Below are positions 53,639 through 63,405 of a stretch of DNA of 64,000 bases, one piece after another. How positions within the stretch are numbered: position 1 is the first letter of the stretch; every line of letters begins with the position of its first letter. A program made the translations under genes and the position numbers. Origin of the DNA: Spirosoma endbachense (GTDB taxonomy: Bacteria > Bacteroidota > Bacteroidia > Cytophagales > Spirosomataceae); NCBI RefSeq assembly GCF_010233585.1, contig NZ_CP045997.1:9015487-9079486 (forward strand), read 5' to 3'. Below the pieces are notes generated by a model that saw only the letters and a list, made by a program, of their open reading frames with translations, was not told where the DNA came from and did not search any database.

Positions 53639-56200
53639 ATGCGGTACCTCTCCTTACTTTGCCTGCTGCTAATCCTGGCTCTCCGAGTCATGGCACAACC
53701 CATGACCATCGCCGAGGCCAACCGCTTACGATCGACGCTGAATGAGGGCCAAGCGGACACCCAACAGGTTCAAGCCCGGCTGCGATTGGGTGATTTTTAC
53801 CTGCATAAGACCCTACATGTTAAACCCAGCCTCGACTCGGCACTGACCATGGCCCAGCAAGCCCTGACGCTTTCCCGCCGATTGGGCTACGCCAGAGGAA
53901 CTGAAGATGCGGTTTTTCTACAGGGCAGTGTCTATATCCGGCAGCGAAGGCCTGAACTGGTCGAGCAGATGCTCAAGAGCGTGAATGAAACCAACCAGAT
54001 CCGGCTGCTGCTGGAATTGGGTAAAAGCTGGCTTCGTGCCACCATGACCAGGGACGTTGACTGGAGCAGGGCCCGTAGCTACTTTGGGCGGGCCGATTCC
54101 CTGAGTCGGCTCATCCATAGCCAGCATTGGCAGCAAGAAAGTCAGTTGTTGATGGGATTAAGCTACTTACTGAATGGTGACTGGCCCACCGGCATGACCT
54201 ACTTCCTGCCAGTAATTCAGGCTCGTCGGGCCTCCGGTGACAAGGCGGGCGAATTGTGGGCCCTGTTAAAATGGGTCACCGCTTCGCAAAGAGGCCATAA
54301 GGAAGAGCGGATAGGGTTTGCCAATCGGGCTTTGACGCTGGCCCGACAACTGGGGGATAAGCCCAAACAGGCCGCCCTGTTACTGGTACTTGGCTATAAT
54401 TACCAATTATTGGTAAATCTGAAACAAGCCCAGAAGGAGGCCGATCAGGCACTAGCCATCTATAAGGCGATTGGACCCAGGGCAATCTATCAGATCTATA
54501 CAAGACTGATGACTGAAAGCGACTTCATCCATCGCACTTATCTGATCGATTTCTCAAGCCCTTACTTTCTACTAACCGATATCCATTTACAAAAGAATAA
54601 TCTGGACCAGGCCTTACGGTACTACCTGAAAATCATTGAAGAAGCTGAAGCCCATAAGCTACCCAATGATCTGGATTATCTCTATTTTATGATCGGCAAT
54701 GTATATTACGACTGGAATCAGTTTGACAAGAGCATCGACTACTACCAGCAGTCACTAGCTGTTAGCCAGCAGAAAGGAGAGGTTGTTATCTACGGAGGGA
54801 TGGTTAGACGACTGGTTGCCTGCTTGCTCAAGCAAGGTAAAACGCAGCAGGCTTTAACCCTGCTCAAAGACATTGTTTCACAAGACCCACCTGTCTATCC
54901 CGCCTTTCTGGCAAAACAAATTCTATTACGCAGCTTTGGTGATTGTTACAGTGCACTGAAGCAATACCGGCTTGCCGAAACTTACTATTTGCAGGCTCTT
55001 CAGTGGTCGGAGAATGGGCCGGAAGGGGTGAGCCAAAATCTGGCTCGTTTACAACTGAGTCAGTTTTATGTGACCACTGGCCAGTTTGCCAAAGCCAGTC
55101 TTTACCTGAAAAAGGTGGCCAATGTTCCTGATTATAAATACCCCTTGCCCAACAGGCAGGAAATTGTTTGGTTGCGCTTTAAGGTTGACTCCGCGTTTGG
55201 CCACACCGCATCGGCGCTGCGGCACTACCAGCGTTACAAGGCCATCAATGACTCTGTCTTTAACCAGACCAAGAGCCAGCAGCTTGCCGAGTTGGGTATC
55301 CGCTACGAAACCCAAAAGAAAGAACAGGACTTGCAGTTGAAGGCAAAAAACATCGCTTTGTTGACTCAGCAGGGCCAGACCCAGCAAACCCAGCGCAATG
55401 GCCTACTGGCAGGGACGGCCCTGCTGATGGGCCTGTTGGGCCTGAGTGTCAACCGTTACCGGCTCAAACAACGCAGTACCCAACTCCTGGAGGTTAAACA
55501 AGAGCAGATCAACCACAAGAATCAGGAGTTGCAGCAACTCCTGATGGATAAGGAGCGGCTGCTCAAGGAGATTCATCACCGGGTCAAAAACAACCTCCAG
55601 GTGGTGATGAGTTTACTCAACTCCCAGGCCAGTTATCTGTCGGATAATGCCGCCCTGTCGGCCATCCAGCAGAGTCAGCACCGCTTGCAGTCCATGGCCC
55701 TGATCCACCAGAAGCTTTATCAGGCTCAGGGCGTGGCCTGTATTCCGATGGATGATTACATTCAGGAGGTAGTGGCTTACCTGCGGGAGTCCTATGAACT
55801 GCCCCAACCGATTGGCTTTGAGTTGCAGGTGGAGCCCATTGAACTGGACGTCACCCAGGCGGTTCCCTTAGGCTTGATCATCAACGAAGCCATCACCAAT
55901 GCCCTCAAGTATGCCTTTCCCCATGATCGTTCCGGAACGATCAGTCTGGCCTTTCATCGGCTAAAGCCCACTACGTTTGAGCTAAGGATTACGGATGATG
56001 GGGTCGGTTTACCGGCCGATTATGATCCTGCTCGTAGTCACTCTTTGGGTATGACCCTGATTGAAGGCTTTAGTCAGCAACTGGGCGGGGAGTTAACGAT
56101 TCGTAATAACGCTGGCTTATCGATCAGCTTACTGTTTCAGGATGAGCAACTGACCAGTACTGCTTCCAGTGTAGGCACTACTTCGACGATGGTTTACTGA
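53639..56200 (+). CDS. TPR-containing sensor histidine kinase (HisKA_2 type)
   Basis: An 853-residue sensor kinase with signal peptide (about 1-19, ending VMAQP). TPR-like helical repeats fill about 40-560; a single transmembrane segment is at about 585-605 (GLLAGTALLMGLLGLSV), then a coiled coil and the HisKA_2 domain with EIHHRVKNNLQVV (His646/His647). The HATPase domain has the N-box LIINEAITNALKYAFPH, the G box DDGVGL, and ends in LGMTLIEGFSQQLGGELTI. No response regulator is adjacent, so its partner is elsewhere; the sigma-54 regulator at 59521 is one candidate on general grounds only. Confidence 0.93.
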   Translation: MRYLSLLCLLLILALRVMAQPMTIAEANRLRSTLNEGQADTQQVQARLRLGDFYLHKTLHVKPSLDSALTMAQQALTLSRRLGYARGTEDAVFLQGSVYIRQRRPELVEQMLKSVNETNQIRLLLELGKSWLRATMTRDVDWSRARSYFGRADSLSRLIHSQHWQQESQLLMGLSYLLNGDWPTGMTYFLPVIQARRASGDKAGELWALLKWVTASQRGHKEERIGFANRALTLARQLGDKPKQAALLLVLGYNYQLLVNLKQAQKEADQALAIYKAIGPRAIYQIYTRLMTESDFIHRTYLIDFSSPYFLLTDIHLQKNNLDQALRYYLKIIEEAEAHKLPNDLDYLYFMIGNVYYDWNQFDKSIDYYQQSLAVSQQKGEVVIYGGMVRRLVACLLKQGKTQQALTLLKDIVSQDPPVYPAFLAKQILLRSFGDCYSALKQYRLAETYYLQALQWSENGPEGVSQNLARLQLSQFYVTTGQFAKASLYLKKVANVPDYKYPLPNRQEIVWLRFKVDSAFGHTASALRHYQRYKAINDSVFNQTKSQQLAELGIRYETQKKEQDLQLKAKNIALLTQQGQTQQTQRNGLLAGTALLMGLLGLSVNRYRLKQRSTQLLEVKQEQINHKNQELQQLLMDKERLLKEIHHRVKNNLQVVMSLLNSQASYLSDNAALSAIQQSQHRLQSMALIHQKLYQAQGVACIPMDDYIQEVVAYLRESYELPQPIGFELQVEPIELDVTQAVPLGLIINEAITNALKYAFPHDRSGTISLAFHRLKPTTFELRITDDGVGLPADYDPARSHSLGMTLIEGFSQQLGGELTIRNNAGLSISLLFQDEQLTSTASSVGTTSTMVY

Positions 56201-57099
56201 CGATAGTTGCCTATAACCAGGAATTCCATCGATTGTCTTACTTGGATTGTTGCTTCAATTAACGATCCTTCCCGTTCGGCTAAGCGGTGAGCAACAACCT
56301 GTACACCTGTGTCGGCGTTATGCCTTGACAACTTGACTCAGACTATAAATCTCCAAAATCAGTGAAAAAATTTTACCCAAATTCTTCACTGATTTTGGAG
56401 ATTTTGGAGGATGAACAACTATTTGTAAACTATTAACTTTATGTAAAAAGTTGATTTTCAATACGTTTAATAAATTGTAGTTGGCTTTTTATTTATGGTA
56501 TGCCAATTGGTATATGATTCATGCCTTGCTGTTGTAAGGACTCGTTCATACCAACGCTACCAATTTTATGGAATCGACTTTACGTTTAACCAGTCCTTTA
56601 GAGCATGCTTTCGACAGAAAGTACAGCTACGGAAACGTACTTAAATCAGACCATAAGCATCCCTTCAGGCTCTACTACGAACGCCTGATTAGTGATTGCT
56701 ACTTCCATACTTATGCGCGTGTAGTTCAGGTAGTCAAGGCCTGGAAGGAATTAGTCCGGACAAAGATTCCAACCAGATCATGTAACTCTGGCTAATGGAT
56801 AAAGAGGTACTGTTAATTCATATTTCGGCAGAGTTTCATCAGACAAGCCGACTAGTCAGTCTCGAACGTTCCCGTATTTATCGTATGTATGCTTCGCCAT
56901 TCTGATCGGCAAGGTCATAAAGGTGCCTGCTTGTACTATCGCAGCATTACTACAAAACTCTACTAACCAACGCTTCATCGATTCAAGAGCAGAGTGGCTG
57001 ACTAGTATAGTAAATCAATTCTTTCCCAGACGGTGGTGCTTGCGAACGGTGCTCGTTCGTCCATGCCATCCTTGTTTCAACAATAAACAACAAATAACG
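56201..57099. other. Gap between the kinase gene and the barrel-protein gene
   Basis: 899 bp. It holds the palindrome at 56347-56404 and a doubtful 75-codon + frame (56568-56795, MESTLRLTSP) that is Lys/Arg/Tyr-rich with no recognised domain. The 3' part is leader sequence for the barrel gene. Confidence 0.35.
56347..56404. repeat. 20-bp-arm palindrome related to 21971-22015
   Basis: Arms AAATCTCCAAAATCAGTGAA (56347-56366) and TTCACTGATTTTGGAGATTT (56385-56404) are exact complements around an 18-bp AT-rich loop. The right part, CACTGATTTTGGAGATTTTGGAGG, resembles the right part of the element at 21971-22015. It lies about 150 bp after the kinase gene and has no T-tract of terminator type. 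Confidence 0.7.
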
Positions 57100-57708
57100 A
57101 TGAACAAATTTGTATGCACAGCATTGGTACTCATTGGATTGGTGAGTACCACATCGGCACAGGTAGCACTGGTTCCCAAAGCGGGACTCAACCTGGCCCG
57201 TATTGCATTCGACCAGGCTAACAACAACGATACCCGCACACGCGGAGTATTTGTGGGGGGAATTGGCGTGTTGATTGGCTCGCCGTTTACCGTCTTTTCC
57301 CTTCAACCCGAAGTACTGTTTTCTCAGAAGGGATATCAGCGTGCCAAAAACGATCGATTCACGGTGAATTACATCGAGATTCCCGTAATGGGTCGATTGA
57401 GCTTAGGCAGTAATCAGACCCGTGGTTATTTAGGTATTGGCCCTTCCTACGGTTTCGCCATTGGAGGGAAGAATCGGGGAACCGATGGAAAAGACGTCAA
57501 AGTTGAATTTGGCGATGGACCCGGTGAAACGAACCGATCGGACTGGGGCTTGCAATTCGGTTTGGGGCTTAGCCAGCGGCTGGGTATCGGTGCGCTACAA
57601 ATCGAAGGCCGGTATGGTTTGGGCCTTTCCAACATTAGTTCGGCAGAGTCGCATAACCGGGTCATTTCATTTACGGCAGGCTACGCCATCCCAATACGTA
57701 GTCGCTGA
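57100..57708 (+). CDS. PorT-type outer-membrane beta-barrel protein
   Basis: A 202-residue outer-membrane protein, starting at the ATG at 57100 (MNKFVCTALVL); an open frame continues upstream to 56923 but lacks protein-like character. Signal peptide about 1-20 ending TSAQ. The rest is beta-strand repeats with alternating residues: VPKAGLNLARIAF, GVFVGGIGVLIGSPFTVFSLQPEVLFSQKG, NYIEIPVMGRL and the C-terminal AGYAIPIRS. It fits the outer-membrane beta-barrel family PF13568 (PorT-like). The role is unknown; it precedes an ECF sigma gene by 139 bp. Confidence 0.8.
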   Translation: MNKFVCTALVLIGLVSTTSAQVALVPKAGLNLARIAFDQANNNDTRTRGVFVGGIGVLIGSPFTVFSLQPEVLFSQKGYQRAKNDRFTVNYIEIPVMGRLSLGSNQTRGYLGIGPSYGFAIGGKNRGTDGKDVKVEFGDGPGETNRSDWGLQFGLGLSQRLGIGALQIEGRYGLGLSNISSAESHNRVISFTAGYAIPIRSR

Positions 57709-57847
57709 TCATTCAACGTATGGATGTAAACGACATCCTCGTAAGCCACTGTCTGTGGAAAGACATAAACCTGTAATTGGCTTCGATTTCCGCGATTCTA
57801 TTCGCCTTGCTTCCTGACTGAATTTTATATGACTTAATAAAAATGAC

Positions 57848-58357
57848 ATGAATGCTACCGATCAACACACCGAATTTACCCGGCAGATTACCCAGTTCAT
57901 GAGTCCATTACGTCAACTTGCCCTTCAGTTTACAAAAGACCAGGAGGATGCCAATGATCTGGTGCAGGACACGCTGCTGAGAGCGTACAGGTATTGGCAC
58001 AAATTCAGGCCCGATTCTAATCTGAAAGCCTGGTTATTTACAATCATGCGCAACACGTTTATAACGTGTTGTCAGCAGAAAAAGCGCGAACGACGGGTAA
58101 TTGTATCGGCGCATTCCGCTGATTTGGCTAATTCACCCCTCAATTCTATAGCAAACGGGGCAATTAGCGAGGACTTACAGGAGGACATCTGGACAGCTGT
58201 TACCCAATTGATGGCGATGCATCAGGAGGCTTTTCTCCTGCATTTAGCTGGTTATAAGTATTTTGAAATAGCTCGTAAGTTAGCGATTCCGATAGGAACG
58301 GTGAAAAGCCGAATCTTCATTGCTCGGAAGGAATTGCAGCGTCGAATAATCCGGTAA
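57848..58357 (+). CDS. ECF-type RNA polymerase sigma factor
   Basis: A 169-residue sigma-70-like factor of the ECF group. Region 2 spans about 15-85 (QLALQFTKDQEDANDLVQDTLLRAYRYWHKFRPDSNLKAWLFTIMRNTFI) and region 4 about 115-169 (DIWTAVTQLMAMHQEAFLLHLAGYKYFEIARKLAIPIGTVKSRIFIARKELQR). No anti-sigma gene is adjacent. The following DUF4136 lipoprotein gene, or the barrel-protein gene before it, may be its targets. Confidence 0.93.
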   Translation: MNATDQHTEFTRQITQFMSPLRQLALQFTKDQEDANDLVQDTLLRAYRYWHKFRPDSNLKAWLFTIMRNTFITCCQQKKRERRVIVSAHSADLANSPLNSIANGAISEDLQEDIWTAVTQLMAMHQEAFLLHLAGYKYFEIARKLAIPIGTVKSRIFIARKELQRRIIR

Positions 58358-58604
58358 TACGCTTAATGTCGTCGAGTGAATGTAGACAGTATACATTCTG
58401 CTGATTTGAAAATTGAGCCGGATTGGCATTGTCAGCCTGGATTGATTAACTGGCTAATCGTATGAATGGGAACTATCAACGACAACGGTTGGCCTACTTA
58501 TATGCTTTCTTTCTTCCCGTTTAAGCCTTAGCTGAGCGAATGACATCCTGACCGGAAGCGGATCAGGGCTGTCATGGCTTTCTCAACCAAAACCATTAAT
58601 TGTC

Positions 58605-59207
58605 ATGAAAAATCTTTATATCTCTATCGGTTTAGTCGTCGCGCTGATTGGCTGTAGCCCGCGCGTTACTGTGGATAAAACCCAAACGATTGATTTTAAT
58701 CACTATAAAACATACGGCTGGATGGATTCGGATGTAAACGCGGGACAAAATCCGCTGTATTACAACCAAATCGCCACGCAACGTGTAGAGCAAACCGTTA
58801 CTATGGTGTTAAGCCAGCGGGGACTGGATTCAACGAAAAACATGCCCGATCTGCTGGTCGGTTATCACTTCTTTGTTGAAGATAAGACGCGTTTAGTCAC
58901 CAACAATCCGGCACCGACTCCCGTATATGGGCCTTACTATGGCTGGGGCCGCTGGGGATATCGGAACTGGCGCCCATCCTGGTGGAGTTGGAACACCTGG
59001 GGGCCGATGTACTCCCAGGAAAAATACGAAGCCGGTACTGTGGTAATCGACATGGTTGATGCTAAAACCAAACAGTTGATCTGGCGGGGCTCTGTACAAA
59101 GTGCCATAATAGACCCTGCGCGCATCAGCGATCAGTTACAACGGGATGTACAACGTATTATCGAACAATTCCCGCAACGGAAAAGCCAGCTATCTCAAAG
59201 CAAATAG
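58605..59207 (+). CDS. DUF4136-family lipoprotein
   Basis: A 200-residue lipoprotein with lipobox ending at Cys17 (VALIGC). The DUF4136 domain spans about 20-190: VDKTQTIDFNHYKTYGWMD, then RVEQTVTMVLSQRGLDSTKNMPDLLVGYHFFVEDK, a Trp/Gly/Tyr-rich loop (PYYGWGRWGYRNWRPSWWSWN), and VVIDMVDAKTKQLIWRGSVQSAI. The function is unknown. It follows the ECF sigma gene on the same strand after 247 bp. Confidence 0.85.
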   Translation: MKNLYISIGLVVALIGCSPRVTVDKTQTIDFNHYKTYGWMDSDVNAGQNPLYYNQIATQRVEQTVTMVLSQRGLDSTKNMPDLLVGYHFFVEDKTRLVTNNPAPTPVYGPYYGWGRWGYRNWRPSWWSWNTWGPMYSQEKYEAGTVVIDMVDAKTKQLIWRGSVQSAIIDPARISDQLQRDVQRIIEQFPQRKSQLSQSK

Positions 59208-59272
59208 CGTCTGAAGTCAGGGAATCGTAACGCTCAATGATAACAGCAAACAGGTTAGTGCTGGGTCAATTT

Positions 59273-59320
59273 AAACCTATAAGGTTTTTGACACCGCACC
59301 GGCGGCCGGCTTATAGGTTT
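59273..59320. repeat. CCTATAAGG repeat copy with a GC-rich insert in the loop
   Basis: Arms AAACCTATAAG (59273-59283) and CTTATAGGTTT (59310-59320) enclose 26 nt. Compared with 32616-32648 the loop part carries an extra GC-rich run (GCACCGGCGGCCGGC, about 59296-59310). It lies in the 313-bp gap between the convergent DUF4136 and sigma-54-regulator genes; nothing else in that gap is recognised. Confidence 0.6.
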
Positions 59321-59520
59321 TGTCATCATGACTGGTACAGATAAAATAGAAATGGGAAGAGTACCAGTTGATACTGACCGTATTCATGCCACTGGTTGTG
59401 ATTAAGACATTTCCTTATTCCGGAATGTTGATCATAAACCTGTAAGCTTATTCGCTCTATGTGTCTGACCGATTTGACATAAGGCCATTAATCGAAAAAA
59501 TAGTGTTGAGTTTCTGACAG

Positions 59521-61515
59521 TTAATCGGCCGACTTATTCCGCTTAATGTCCATTCGTATCATCTTGGCTTCGAGCGTTGTTGGTTTAATGTTCAGCAGTT
59601 CAGCGGCTCCGCCATTTCCTCGAATCCGATAATTCGCTTGTTTCAACGCGGCCAGAATATTGTCCCGTTCGGCCTGATCAAATGGTTTGACAAAGGTAGT
59701 TGACTGACTGGCAATAGGAGTTATTGTGGAGTGAGTTGTCAAGGATTCACGTAACGAGATCTCGGGCGTAGTGCTCATAATAGCAGCCCGTTCCAGCAGA
59801 TGCTCCAGCTCCCGGATGTTGCCCGGCCAGTGGTAATTCTGGAGTTGTTCTAACGACGTTTTCGAAAGGCCCGTCAGCCTTTTGCCCAGTTTCTTGGCGA
59901 TCTTCGCCAAAAAGAAATTAGCAAGAGGAATCAGGTCTTCTTTCCGATCCCGTAGTGGAGGCAGATTAATGGGAAATACATTCAGCCGGTAATACAGATC
60001 CTGACGGAACCGACCAGCAATTACCTCTTGATGCAAATCACGATTGGTAGCAGCAATCACCCGTACATCGCAATAAATAGACCCTTTACCCCCAACACGT
60101 TCAATCTCCTTTTCCTGCAACACACGCAGTAATTTCGGTTGCAACTCCAGGGGTAACTCGCCAATCTCATCAAGGAAAATAGTGCCGCCATGGGCCAGTT
60201 CAAACTTGCCAACCCGCTTATCGACAGCGCCTGTAAATGCTCCTTTTTCATGGCCGAATAACTCCGACTCGATGAGATTAGTGGGCAGGGCCGCGCAGTT
60301 GAGCTTGATTAAGGCTTTGGTCTTACGGGTTGAGCGATTGTGGACAGCGCGTGCGATCAGTTCTTTACCCGTACCGGTCTCACCCTGAATCAGAACGGTG
60401 TAATCGGTTGGAGCCACTTGCTCAATGCTGTTGAACACAGCCAGCAAAGAGGGGCTAGTCCCAATGATTTCCTCAAAATTAGCCCCAGTTTTTACTTCTT
60501 CCTGCAGATAGGTATTTTCCTGGCGCAGTTGTTCACTGAGCTGCTCGATCTTATCAAAAGCCAGTAATCGATCAACAGTCAGGGTGAGCGACGGCTGCAT
60601 TCGTTGAAGTAAAGCCAGGTGATAGGGCTGATAGGTGTCTGGCTGCCGGCTAAAAAAGGAAACAAAGAAGGTGCCATTTTGCGCCGTTTTTAATGGAATC
60701 GTCAAATTTGACTCTAGTCGGAACGTTTTGGCAATGAGTGCTTTTAATGGATTTTGCCGACATATCGCGACAAAATCAGCTCCGTTATAAAGAGCCTCTC
60801 CATCGTAAGGAACCTGGGCGAGAATCTGTTGATACTTTTCCATTGACAGGCTGGTCATTTGCAGAAATGTATCCGTCCCAATGGTTTGATAATCATCCAG
60901 ACCAATCCTGAAGAAACTATAGGAGCGGAATGCATTCTGGGTCGGTTCTCGTTCCGGCCCAATAACCATATAATCGAATGGAATGTAGGGCTGGAAAAGC
61001 CGGGCAACGGTTAGTAACCGTTGTTCCCAGTTACTCCTTTCCGAAAGCGCATCTGTTAATTTAATTTGTAGTGCCTGCTCCTGTCGTACCTGTAGTTCGA
61101 TGCTATGAGCGTGACGATAATGGGCAATTTCCAGCGCTACCAGCACATCTTTTTCACGGAAAGGCTTCACCAAAAAACCATAAGGTTTGGTCATTTTGGC
61201 TTGCTCGAGAATGCTGGTATTGGTATTGGCCGACAAATACACGAATGGGATAGCTTCTTTACTAAGCTGCCAGGCCAGATCAATACCCGTTTGCGCCCCC
61301 TTGAGGTGGATGTCCAGCAAAACCAGATCGGGTCGTTGCTGGTGAATGAGCTCCAGGGCTTTTTCCACTGTAAAAGCAATGCCACTGACCCGGTAGCCCG
61401 CTTTTTTCAGGATAATCTGCAAATCATTGGCTACCGCGAATTCATCTTCTACGAGCAGAATAGTTTGTGGAGATTCTTGGTTGACGTTTATGGCATTAAG
61501 TGGCATAGTTGACAC
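59521..61515 (-). CDS. Sigma-54-dependent response regulator (NtrC-type)
   Basis: A 664-residue regulator. N-terminal receiver (about 16-135: VEDE acidic start, phospho-acceptor Asp in LLDIHLKG, Lys in LVKPF); a GAF-like linker (about 165-320); AAA+ domain (about 345-585) with Walker A GETGTGKE (Lys384), the sigma-54 contact motif GAFTGA and Walker B-like GTIFLDEIGELPL; and a C-terminal Fis-type HTH (about 615-655, ERDNILAALKQANYRIRGNGGAAELL). It activates sigma-54 promoters. No cognate kinase is next to it. The antiporter gene upstream on the same strand is 183 bp away. Confidence 0.94.
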   Translation of the reverse strand: MSTMPLNAINVNQESPQTILLVEDEFAVANDLQIILKKAGYRVSGIAFTVEKALELIHQQRPDLVLLDIHLKGAQTGIDLAWQLSKEAIPFVYLSANTNTSILEQAKMTKPYGFLVKPFREKDVLVALEIAHYRHAHSIELQVRQEQALQIKLTDALSERSNWEQRLLTVARLFQPYIPFDYMVIGPEREPTQNAFRSYSFFRIGLDDYQTIGTDTFLQMTSLSMEKYQQILAQVPYDGEALYNGADFVAICRQNPLKALIAKTFRLESNLTIPLKTAQNGTFFVSFFSRQPDTYQPYHLALLQRMQPSLTLTVDRLLAFDKIEQLSEQLRQENTYLQEEVKTGANFEEIIGTSPSLLAVFNSIEQVAPTDYTVLIQGETGTGKELIARAVHNRSTRKTKALIKLNCAALPTNLIESELFGHEKGAFTGAVDKRVGKFELAHGGTIFLDEIGELPLELQPKLLRVLQEKEIERVGGKGSIYCDVRVIAATNRDLHQEVIAGRFRQDLYYRLNVFPINLPPLRDRKEDLIPLANFFLAKIAKKLGKRLTGLSKTSLEQLQNYHWPGNIRELEHLLERAAIMSTTPEISLRESLTTHSTITPIASQSTTFVKPFDQAERDNILAALKQANYRIRGNGGAAELLNIKPTTLEAKMIRMDIKRNKSAD

Positions 61516-61698
61516 AGAAACGGTTATGGGCAGGACTTGGTTGTTCTTCGCTAAACACTAACTGGAAACTTAATCCCAGGCAGCTACTCAGGCTTAAATG
61601 ACCACATAGCTATTCATGGCAGCCAGGCATATCGTGGCACACAAACCACTGGTTGGTCATCCTTTTGAGGGGTCATTTTCACTACTCCTCAACTCGTT

Positions 61699-63288
61699 CT
61701 ACGTTTTTCGGGTTCTTGCCTCTTCCAGATCCAATTCGCGTTCTTTCGCCCGGATTAAATGATCAGCAAATATATTATCCCGGTGCATTTTCTTTAAGGC
61801 ATCACGCCTGACCCGAATAATTTCGAGCAACATATCCCGGTAGGTTTTCATAAAAGATGGTGATAAGTCATCATCGGCAAGCAGGCTTTTATTCGCTAGC
61901 TCAGCCATCCGCTCATACCTGCTTTTTACGCGGGCAAAAACAGGAATTTCAGCAATCTCGGTTGGGCAGTTTCTGTCTAAATATTCAATTACAGCAATCG
62001 CTAATTTGTAGCGAATCGTATTTTCCTGCTGAACGTCATTCTCGTGGGTTTCCAATTTTAGCCAGCGTAATAAAAACGGCAGGCTAAGCCCTTGTAGAAT
62101 CAACGTGGCTAGTATAACCGTGAAGGTAATAAACAATATTAAGCTCCTGTACGGAAATTCCATACCCGTTGAGAGGGTTAATGGGATCGCTAAAGCAGAG
62201 GCCAGTGATACGACACCACGCATGCCACTCCACCCGACAATGAAGACCGCTTTCCACTCAAACCTGTCTTCATCAGGTGCTCGCCTGGGTTTAAGTAAGC
62301 GGGTTAAATAGTTCACTGTGAACACCCAGAACAACCGAATGATAATAGTTACGAAACTGATAATGATCGCATAAAAAATAATGAGCGGGAAGGAATAACT
62401 CTCTATCCCTTTGATTATTTGCGGTAACTGTAATCCGATTAAAATGAAGACAATTCCGTTCAGGAGAAAGACGAGAACAGACCAAACCGTTAACGACTGC
62501 AAACGGGAGTTATAGGCGAAAATATCGGCAGATCGATAGGATATTAACAGTCCACCGCTAACCACTGCTAATACACCGGAAAAATGAAAGTGCTCGGCCG
62601 TCAAATACATTAAATAGGGTGTAATCAACGTGAGTGCTGTGTCTGTGCTGGCCGTTGTCGGTAAGTTTTTATGGATTAAATAAACCAAATGGCCAATGGC
62701 GAGGCCAATAACGACACCCATGATGACTACAGAGAAAAATCCTACTGCCGCATCCCAAAAAATAAACTGGCCTGTGAGGATACTAATCAGTGCAAACCGG
62801 AAGACGATTAAACTGGTGGCATCATTTAGTAAACTTTCCCCATCCAAAATGGTGGTCACCCGCCGGGGAATCTTCAGTTTCTGTAGAACGGACGTAGCAG
62901 CAATAGCATCAGGTGGTGAAATAATACTCCCTAATAAAAACCCGGCAGCCAATGAAAAATTGGGAATCAACCAATAAGAAACAAAGGCAATACCAGTAGC
63001 GGTAAAAATGACCAGGCCAACTGCTAAAGTGCATATGGATTGACGTAAATGCCAAAACTCGCTCCAGGCAGTATTCCAGGCAGCTGAGTAAAGTAATGGA
63101 GGCAAAAAGATGAGAAATATAATATCGGGCCTCATTCTCACCAGGGGAACCCCTGGAATGAAACTGATAATAAGCCCCGCAAGGACCAATACGATCGGGT
63201 AGGGGACTTTAAGTTTTTCACTTAAAAGCGCCAACATGGAAACAGCGAATAACATTGTCAGCACAAGGAGCAAATGGTTTTCTAGCAT
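61699..63288 (-). CDS. Na+/H+ antiporter (CPA1 family)
   Basis: A 529-residue inner-membrane cation/proton antiporter with about twelve transmembrane helices. Characteristic pieces: FLPPLLYSAAWNT (amiloride-site-like motif), ISPPDAIAATSVLQKLKIP with the key Asp, DGESLLNDATSLIVFRFAL and GWSGMRGVVSLASALAIPLT. The last 110 residues are a soluble cytoplasmic tail, rich in charged residues. It keeps sodium and pH balance. On the same strand as the ECF sigma gene, with a 117-bp gap. Confidence 0.94.
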   Translation of the reverse strand: MLENHLLLVLTMLFAVSMLALLSEKLKVPYPIVLVLAGLIISFIPGVPLVRMRPDIIFLIFLPPLLYSAAWNTAWSEFWHLRQSICTLAVGLVIFTATGIAFVSYWLIPNFSLAAGFLLGSIISPPDAIAATSVLQKLKIPRRVTTILDGESLLNDATSLIVFRFALISILTGQFIFWDAAVGFFSVVIMGVVIGLAIGHLVYLIHKNLPTTASTDTALTLITPYLMYLTAEHFHFSGVLAVVSGGLLISYRSADIFAYNSRLQSLTVWSVLVFLLNGIVFILIGLQLPQIIKGIESYSFPLIIFYAIIISFVTIIIRLFWVFTVNYLTRLLKPRRAPDEDRFEWKAVFIVGWSGMRGVVSLASALAIPLTLSTGMEFPYRSLILFITFTVILATLILQGLSLPFLLRWLKLETHENDVQQENTIRYKLAIAVIEYLDRNCPTEIAEIPVFARVKSRYERMAELANKSLLADDDLSPSFMKTYRDMLLEIIRVRRDALKKMHRDNIFADHLIRAKERELDLEEARTRKT

Positions 63289-63405
63289 GGTGCAAACATC
63301 AACATGTTGGTAATTAAAAGGTTAGGCTGGATTCTGTACTAAAATATGACTACTCTTTTAATTAAAAAACAGGACATAGTTGCTGAATCAGCAAATCTGC
63401 CCGGC

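Noticed and set aside
56568..56795. 75-codon + ORF after the TPR/HisKA_2 kinase gene
   Set aside because: Unusual composition and no recognised family; mentioned in the gap entry but not called.
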